Positions 7,452-10,350 of a DNA stretch of 13,017 nucleotides are shown here, piece after piece (the stretch's first letter is position 1; each line of letters starts with the position of its first letter). The notes beneath the pieces are model-generated. The model ran no database searches and was not told the origin of the DNA. It saw only the letters and a program-made list of their open reading frames with translations. Origin of the DNA: SM23-78 sp041479965 (GTDB lineage: Archaea; Nanobdellota; Nanobdellia; Woesearchaeales; SM23-78); the NCBI GenBank assembly GCA_041479965.1, contig JBGOZE010000033.1:1-13017 (forward strand), read 5' to 3'. A program made the translations under genes and the position numbers.

Positions 7452-7500
7452 ATCTTTTCATGTTGGAGAGCAGCGAACTCACAGCTTCATGAGAAAACTT

Positions 7501-7624
7501 AAGCCCCCGTCAGGTTTTTGTTAGTCCCGATTAAAGCCCTAAAAATTGTGCCACCGAAACGGAATTTCCAAGTTTAAAGCCCCTATTGGTTTGTCACCAA
7601 AGTGCCATAAGCCGCCATCGGCTT
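7501..7624 (+). repeat. Cluster of degenerate AAGCC hairpin repeats
   Basis: AAGCC occurs at 7501, 7534, 7577 and 7609 (spacing 33, 43 and 32 nt). Three copies form small stem-loops: AAGCC/GGTTT (7501-7517, with one G-U pair), AAGCC/GGTTT (7577-7592, with one G-U pair), and AAGCCG/CGGCTT (7609-7624, perfect, 4-nt loop). Stems persist while sequence varies (GGTTT versus GGCTT), which hints at pairing in RNA or a DNA hairpin. Further AAGCC copies occur to the right of the cysteine-rich gene at 9712 and 9725. Confidence 0.4.
7550..7583 (+). repeat. 34-bp direct repeat, left copy
   Basis: It begins GCCACCGAAACGG and ends AAAGCCCC. It aligns without gaps to 9685-9718 with 27 of 34 identical positions, and all seven differences are transitions. 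The two copies flank the cysteine-rich gene in the same orientation, about 2.1 kb apart. Confidence 0.55.
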
Positions 7625-7639
7625 GTCCTTGTTTGTTTT

Positions 7640-7697
7640 AAGGTTAATAAGGTTAAAGCACTTATAAAAACTACGGTTTTTAGCGTCGGTAAAAACC
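7640..7697 (+). promoter_or_regulatory. Putative promoter with tandem octamer and alternative hairpins
   Basis: AAGGTTAA is repeated at 7640-7647 and 7649-7656, directly upstream of a TATA-like TTATAAAA (7662-7669), which would start a plus-strand transcript near 7690. GTTTTT (7676-7681) can pair upstream with AAAAAC (7666-7671, 4-nt loop). As GGTTTTTA (7675-7682) it can pair downstream with TAAAAACC (7690-7697, 7-nt loop). The two pairings exclude each other. It could be an operator dyad at the start site or an RNA or DNA switch element. Confidence 0.4.
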
Positions 7698-7737
7698 TAA
7701 AATTCTTACTTTTTACTAAACGTACAGGGGTTTCCTA

Positions 7738-7760
7738 CTTCACGAAAAGAAGCGTTTTTT
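7738..7760 (+). terminator. Possible terminator of a short upstream transcript
   Basis: CTTC (7738-7741), a 7-nt loop, GAAG (7749-7752), two bases and T6 (7755-7760). The stem is short, but archaeal termination depends mainly on the T-tract. With the TATA box at 7662-7669 it would delimit a plus-strand RNA of about 70 nt (roughly 7690-7760). Confidence 0.25.
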
Positions 7761-7787
7761 CTCTAAGAAATGGTTGGGCAAATTCGA

Positions 7788-7838
7788 TATATTAATATAC
7801 GATTAAGTCTAAAATAGAAATTATAAACATGTGTTTAT
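7788..7838 (+). promoter_or_regulatory. Promoter region of the cysteine-rich gene with dyad over the TATA box
   Basis: Two TATA candidates are present: the palindrome TATATTAATATA (7788-7799) and TTATAAA (7821-7827). The latter is centred about 30 nt before ATG 7854 and would give an almost leaderless mRNA. The dyad ATAAACA-TG-TGTTTAT (7823-7838, 7-bp arms) overlaps it, as expected for a repressor site. If the upstream TATA is used, the leader is about 34 nt with a weak GGAG (7839-7842) lying 11 nt from the ATG. Confidence 0.45.
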
Positions 7839-7853
7839 GGAGTTAAATAAACA

Positions 7854-9509
7854 ATGAAAAAGATTATTGTATTATTCTTAGTGTTAGTGTTGAGTAGTTC
7901 AGTCGTTCATGCGGGTTTTTTCGACTGGATTACAGGGATGGTTACGAATGACCAAGAAGAAACGCCAACAGAAGACCTGACATCAACTACTTCAACAACA
8001 GTATATGAACAGGTAACATGTAAATTTTTAGGCTCTACTTCCACACAGACATGTTACATCTCTAATATTGATCAGTCTTGTACAGGAACTGACTCTTGTG
8101 CCATGACGATAAAGGGTACGGAAGGATCTCGAGTTGATATAAAAGCATGTGGCGGAGTTGCCTATGTCACTTTTGACAGCACTGACGAAACTGTAGAATT
8201 CAACTGTGAAACACTTAGAACTGAAAGACAAATATCCGCGAACTGCGTCTTCGATGAAGCCACTCAAACTAAAATATGTGACTATCCTGAGGTTCCTAAT
8301 GCCCGTGTAAATGTATATGAGCAGGTAACATGCAAATTTTTAGGCTCTACTTCCACACAAACATGTTTCTATCCTTATATTCAGGATCTGTCTTGTACAG
8401 GAACTGACTCTTGCACCATGACCATAGAGGGCACAGAAGGAAATAAAGTTGATATAAAAGCATGTGGTGGAGTTGCCTATGCCACTCTTGACAGTGCTGA
8501 CGAGACTGTAGAGTTCAACTGTGAAAAAAACGCAGCTGGAGGAGGTGGAGGAGGAGTTAACTGCGTCTTCGATGAAGCCACTCAAACTCAAAAAGGTTAT
8601 CCTGCTGAGACTCCTACCGCTCCTGAAACTACTACCACTCCTGTCGAAAAGGTGAAAGAACAGGTAAAATGCGTATTTTTAGAATCTAAACAGCTACAAA
8701 AGTGTTATTCTGAGTTTGGGCAAAGTTGTGAAGGAGAAACTAGCTGCGTAATGGATATAATTGGTGAAAAAGGGAGAAAGGCTACTTTGAAAAGCAGTTG
8801 CGGAGGATATGCTTATATCCTGTTAGATGGAAATAATGAGAATGCAGAATTCAAATGCGTCCCTGGAGAAAAAGTAACCCCTGCACAGATTGTTGGAAGA
8901 GGATTTCAACGTGCAGCCTGGGAATGCTATGATGGCACGAGCTCCATATCTCAAGATGTAGGATGCTTGCCTGCTGAAGTTTGGAATAAAAAAGCAGAAC
9001 TGTACTGTGAAGGACATTGCTACCAAGACGGGTCTAAATGCGGGGTTAATTCTTTCAGCGTTTTAGAAGAATGCTATGAAGCTGTTACTGCAGCAGCACA
9101 ACCAACTATTACTGGAGTTGGAGTAGCACAGCCTACTGGTACTGTAGCAACACAGCCAGCCGTTATTGCAGCAGCACAACCAGCTGGTACTGGAGTAGCA
9201 CAACCAACTGCTACCGCAGCAGCAAAACCAGCTGACTTAGAAAAATTAAAAGAAGAAATGGAAGAATCTAAAGAAGAAACACTATTCTGCAAGGATTCTT
9301 GCCCATTAGATGGAAAGTGTTATCCTTTTGGTTATAGAAAGGGTGGAGAATATTGCCCGGATGAAGGAATGTTCAAAGAACAGTTGAAATCAGAAGAGGC
9401 TTGTGAGAATAATTTTGAATGCTCAACAAATGTCTGTGTTGACGGAAAATGTGTAAGCTCTGGTTTAATTCAAAAGATTATTAATTGGTTAACTAAACTA
9501 TTTGGATAA
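7854..9509 (+). CDS. Secreted disulfide-rich repeat protein (DPANN-type surface protein)
   Basis: 551 residues, signal peptide at about 1-20, then GFFDWITGMV. Three six-cysteine domains follow: 50-119 (C56, 67, 76, 82, 99, 118), 154-224 (C160, 171, 181, 187, 204, 223) and 267-335 (C273, 284, 292, 298, 316, 335), each ending in a CGG-x-AY...D...EF-x-C pattern. After domains 1 and 2 comes a stub (NCVFDEATQT, residues 130 and 236) that resembles the start of another copy. A second Cys module (357-407; WECYDG, CEGHCYQDGSKCG), an Ala/Gln/Pro/Thr linker (412-460), a charged helix (460-476) and a CENNFECSTNVCVDGKC knot (517-533) lead to an amphipathic C-terminal helix (IQKIINWLTKLFG). This architecture recalls exported proteins of Woesearchaeota-like archaea; the function is unknown. 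Probably a surface or adhesive protein stabilised by disulfides. Leucines are mostly TTA, unlike the neighbours. Confidence 0.88.
   Translation: MKKIIVLFLVLVLSSSVVHAGFFDWITGMVTNDQEETPTEDLTSTTSTTVYEQVTCKFLGSTSTQTCYISNIDQSCTGTDSCAMTIKGTEGSRVDIKACGGVAYVTFDSTDETVEFNCETLRTERQISANCVFDEATQTKICDYPEVPNARVNVYEQVTCKFLGSTSTQTCFYPYIQDLSCTGTDSCTMTIEGTEGNKVDIKACGGVAYATLDSADETVEFNCEKNAAGGGGGGVNCVFDEATQTQKGYPAETPTAPETTTTPVEKVKEQVKCVFLESKQLQKCYSEFGQSCEGETSCVMDIIGEKGRKATLKSSCGGYAYILLDGNNENAEFKCVPGEKVTPAQIVGRGFQRAAWECYDGTSSISQDVGCLPAEVWNKKAELYCEGHCYQDGSKCGVNSFSVLEECYEAVTAAAQPTITGVGVAQPTGTVATQPAVIAAAQPAGTGVAQPTATAAAKPADLEKLKEEMEESKEETLFCKDSCPLDGKCYPFGYRKGGEYCPDEGMFKEQLKSEEACENNFECSTNVCVDGKCVSSGLIQKIINWLTKLFG
8001..8270 (+). 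repeat. Intragenic tandem duplication, copy 1
   Basis: Codes for six-cysteine domain 1 and the following stub. It is highly similar to 8313-8588, offset by 312-318 nt. A 30-nt stretch at 8241-8270 is identical to 8559-8588, and the first 50 or so nucleotides differ at only a few third positions. Confidence 0.85.
8313..8588 (+). repeat. Intragenic tandem duplication, copy 2
   Basis: Codes for domain 2 and its stub. Compared with copy 1 it carries a small insertion around CFYPYIQDLSC and a glycine-rich run (GGA/GGT codons at about 8537-8554). The stub has lost its second cysteine (TQKGYP versus TKICDYP). The domain at about 8650-8860 is a third, much more diverged copy. Confidence 0.85.
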
Positions 9510-9512
9510 AAA

Positions 9513-9547
9513 ATGTTTTTTATTTTTTTGTTATGTTTTTTATTGTT
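9513..9547 (+). terminator. T-tract terminator of the cysteine-rich gene
   Basis: Immediately after the TAA at 9507-9509 come T6 (9516-9521), T7 (9523-9529) and T6 (9536-9541). The 11-mer ATGTTTTTTAT is repeated at 9513-9523 and 9533-9543. Multiple T-tracts without a stem are the usual archaeal terminator. Confidence 0.65.
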
Positions 9548-9684
9548 TCAACGGTAGCTTTTCTTTTTCTCAAAGTTTTTACATTGTTTAGAAGATACTT
9601 GCAGAGAAGCAATAAAACTATTGAGTCAAAAGCAGTAATCTGTATTCTCACAGAAAACCCTAAGACTTCGATTTGTCTTTTTCC

Positions 9685-9718
9685 GCCATCAAAATGGAAT
9701 TTTTAGGTTCAAAGCCCC
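9685..9718 (+). repeat. 34-bp direct repeat, right copy
   Basis: Pairs with 7550-7583, beginning GCCATCAAAATGG and ending AAAGCCCC. It lies 52 bp from the 3' end of the tRNA gene. The rest of the 260-bp gap 9510-9769 shows the T-tracts at its left end and an inverted repeat to the right, with no ORF of note. Confidence 0.55.
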
Positions 9719-9755
9719 AGCAATAAGCCCTAACATTTTTATGAAGAGGCTTTGA
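9709..9755. repeat. Inverted repeat next to tRNA gene
   Basis: TCAAAGCC (9709-9716) and GGCTTTGA (9748-9755) are perfect 8-bp complements with a 31-nt loop that contains another AAGCCCTAA box. It begins inside the right 34-bp repeat. On the minus strand it follows the tRNA 3' end by about 15 nt and could affect trailer processing or termination, but it lacks a T-tract. Confidence 0.35.
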
Positions 9756-9769
9756 GCTAGTAAGTATGA

Positions 9770-9854
9770 AGCCTCCGAGGGGATTTGAACCCCTAACCTG
9801 TGGATCTCTTTCAATAGGTACAAGTCCACCGCACCACCATTATGCTACGGAGGC
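9770..9854 (-). tRNA. tRNA-Thr(TGT) with 13-nt intron
   Basis: Read on the minus strand, all arms form: acceptor GCCTCCG/CGGAGGC, T8-A9, D-stem GCAT/GTGC (one G-U), D-loop AATGGTG, anticodon stem GTGGA/TCCAC, variable AGGTT, T-stem AGGGG/CCCCT with loop TTCAAAT. The anticodon loop is 20 nt; removing 13 nt at 37/38 leaves C-T-TGT-A-A, with anticodon TGT at 9820-9822. G1-C72, C2-G71 and discriminator T73 (9770) agree with the threonine identity set known from Haloferax tRNA-Thr. CCA is not encoded. Confidence 0.93.
9806..9818 (-). other. tRNA-Thr intron (canonical position 37/38)
   Basis: The 13-nt intron is CCTATTGAAAGAG. Around it a relaxed bulge-helix-bulge can be drawn: loop bases CTT pair with AAG of the intron, a 3-nt bulge TAC is cut TA|C at the 5' site, and a 3-nt bulge AGA is cut AG|A at the 3' site. 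The fourth helix pair would be G-A. This fits the archaeal splicing endonuclease substrate. The exact cut sites are inferred. Confidence 0.8.
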
Positions 9855-9878
9855 GTTATGTCCTAAGTACAAGAAATC

Positions 9879-9889
9879 CTTTTAAATAT
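9879..9889 (-). promoter_or_regulatory. TATA box of the tRNA-Thr gene
   Basis: On the minus strand ATATTTAAAAG is centred about 30 nt before the first tRNA base, giving a leader of about 5 nt. It lies just after the stop codon of the DUF212 gene, so the tRNA has its own promoter. Confidence 0.55.
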
Positions 9890-9893
9890 CTTT

Positions 9894-10304
9894 CTAAATA
9901 ATAGCATAGATTATCAATGGTATTATTATGCCTAGAATGAGCCCCACCAGCACTTCCATTGGTGTGTGACCTACGTGTTCGTCAAGTTTCGGATAGCCTT
10001 TCTTTCCCTTGGTGAGCCTGTTTATCACTTTTGACTGATCTTCTGTGACTTTCCTGACTTTCATGGCGTCATTCATGACTATCAATGCCAGGATGACGCT
10101 GAGAACAAAGACAGTTGCCATTCCGCGCTCAAGGTAAAGCGCAGTGGCTGTTGATACGATTAGGGCTGTGTGCGTAGAGGGCATTCCTCCGTCATATAGC
10201 AGCACTTTCCAGTCGATCTTCTCTCCCTTATTCCAGACTATCCATGTCTTCAGTATCTTGACTATTACCCAGGTTATCGCGATGCTGAGAATCAATTCGT
10301 CCAT
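9894..10304 (-). CDS. DUF212 / PAP2-like integral membrane protein (YuiD-type)
   Basis: 136 residues, with hydrophobic segments at about 3-22, 43-57, 62-80 and 116-136. Diagnostic motifs are GGMPSTHTA (39-47), NDA-x-x-V-R (78-84) and DEHVGHTPMEVLVG (108-121). These correspond to the phosphatidic-acid-phosphatase/haloperoxidase signatures in the compact DUF212 family, where the Ser-x-His and the second His lie at a phosphate-binding site. It probably acts on a phosphorylated lipid-like substrate in the membrane; the substrate is unknown. ATG 10304 is preceded by GAGAGGA. The gene lies 46 nt behind the large cysteine-rich gene, so it may be its last operon member, although a TTTAAA element near 10323 could also act. 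Confidence 0.9.
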   Translation of the reverse strand: MDELILSIAITWVIVKILKTWIVWNKGEKIDWKVLLYDGGMPSTHTALIVSTATALYLERGMATVFVLSVILALIVMNDAMKVRKVTEDQSKVINRLTKGKKGYPKLDEHVGHTPMEVLVGLILGIIIPLIIYAII

Positions 10305-10350
10305 AGTATTCCTCTCAAAAATTTAAAGATTAATGTGTGAATGATTACCT

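Larger units (their letters stand above)
7417..7853. other. 437-bp structured intergenic region, no credible ORF
   Basis: Apart from the ATPase promoter at its left end, this AT-rich stretch holds no convincing protein gene. The one open frame (TTG start at 7586, 69 codons) has no ribosome site or family features. Instead there is, left to right: AAGCC-started small hairpins (7501-7624), a 34-bp repeat copy (7550-7583), tandem AAGGTTAA plus a TATA box (7640-7668), alternative hairpins (7666-7697), a stem-loop with T6 (7738-7760), a palindromic AT box (7788-7799) and a dyad (7823-7838) before the cysteine-rich gene. Confidence 0.7.

Noticed and set aside
7501..7660. CRISPR array or integron attC-like array
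   Set aside because: Repeats are short, degenerate and unevenly spaced, and no cas genes or integron integrase occur in the window.
7586..7795. 69-codon plus-strand open frame in the 437-bp intergenic region
   Set aside because: TTG start with no ribosome site, low-complexity basic translation, and it runs through the hairpins and TATA elements.
9510..9769. C/D box small RNA
   Set aside because: No convincing C box (RTGATGA) and D box (CTGA) pair on either strand.
7417..9770. Integrated element using the tRNA-Thr 3' end as attachment site
   Set aside because: I found no second copy of the tRNA 3' end near 7417-7500 and no integrase; only the 34-bp repeats remain as a boundary hint.
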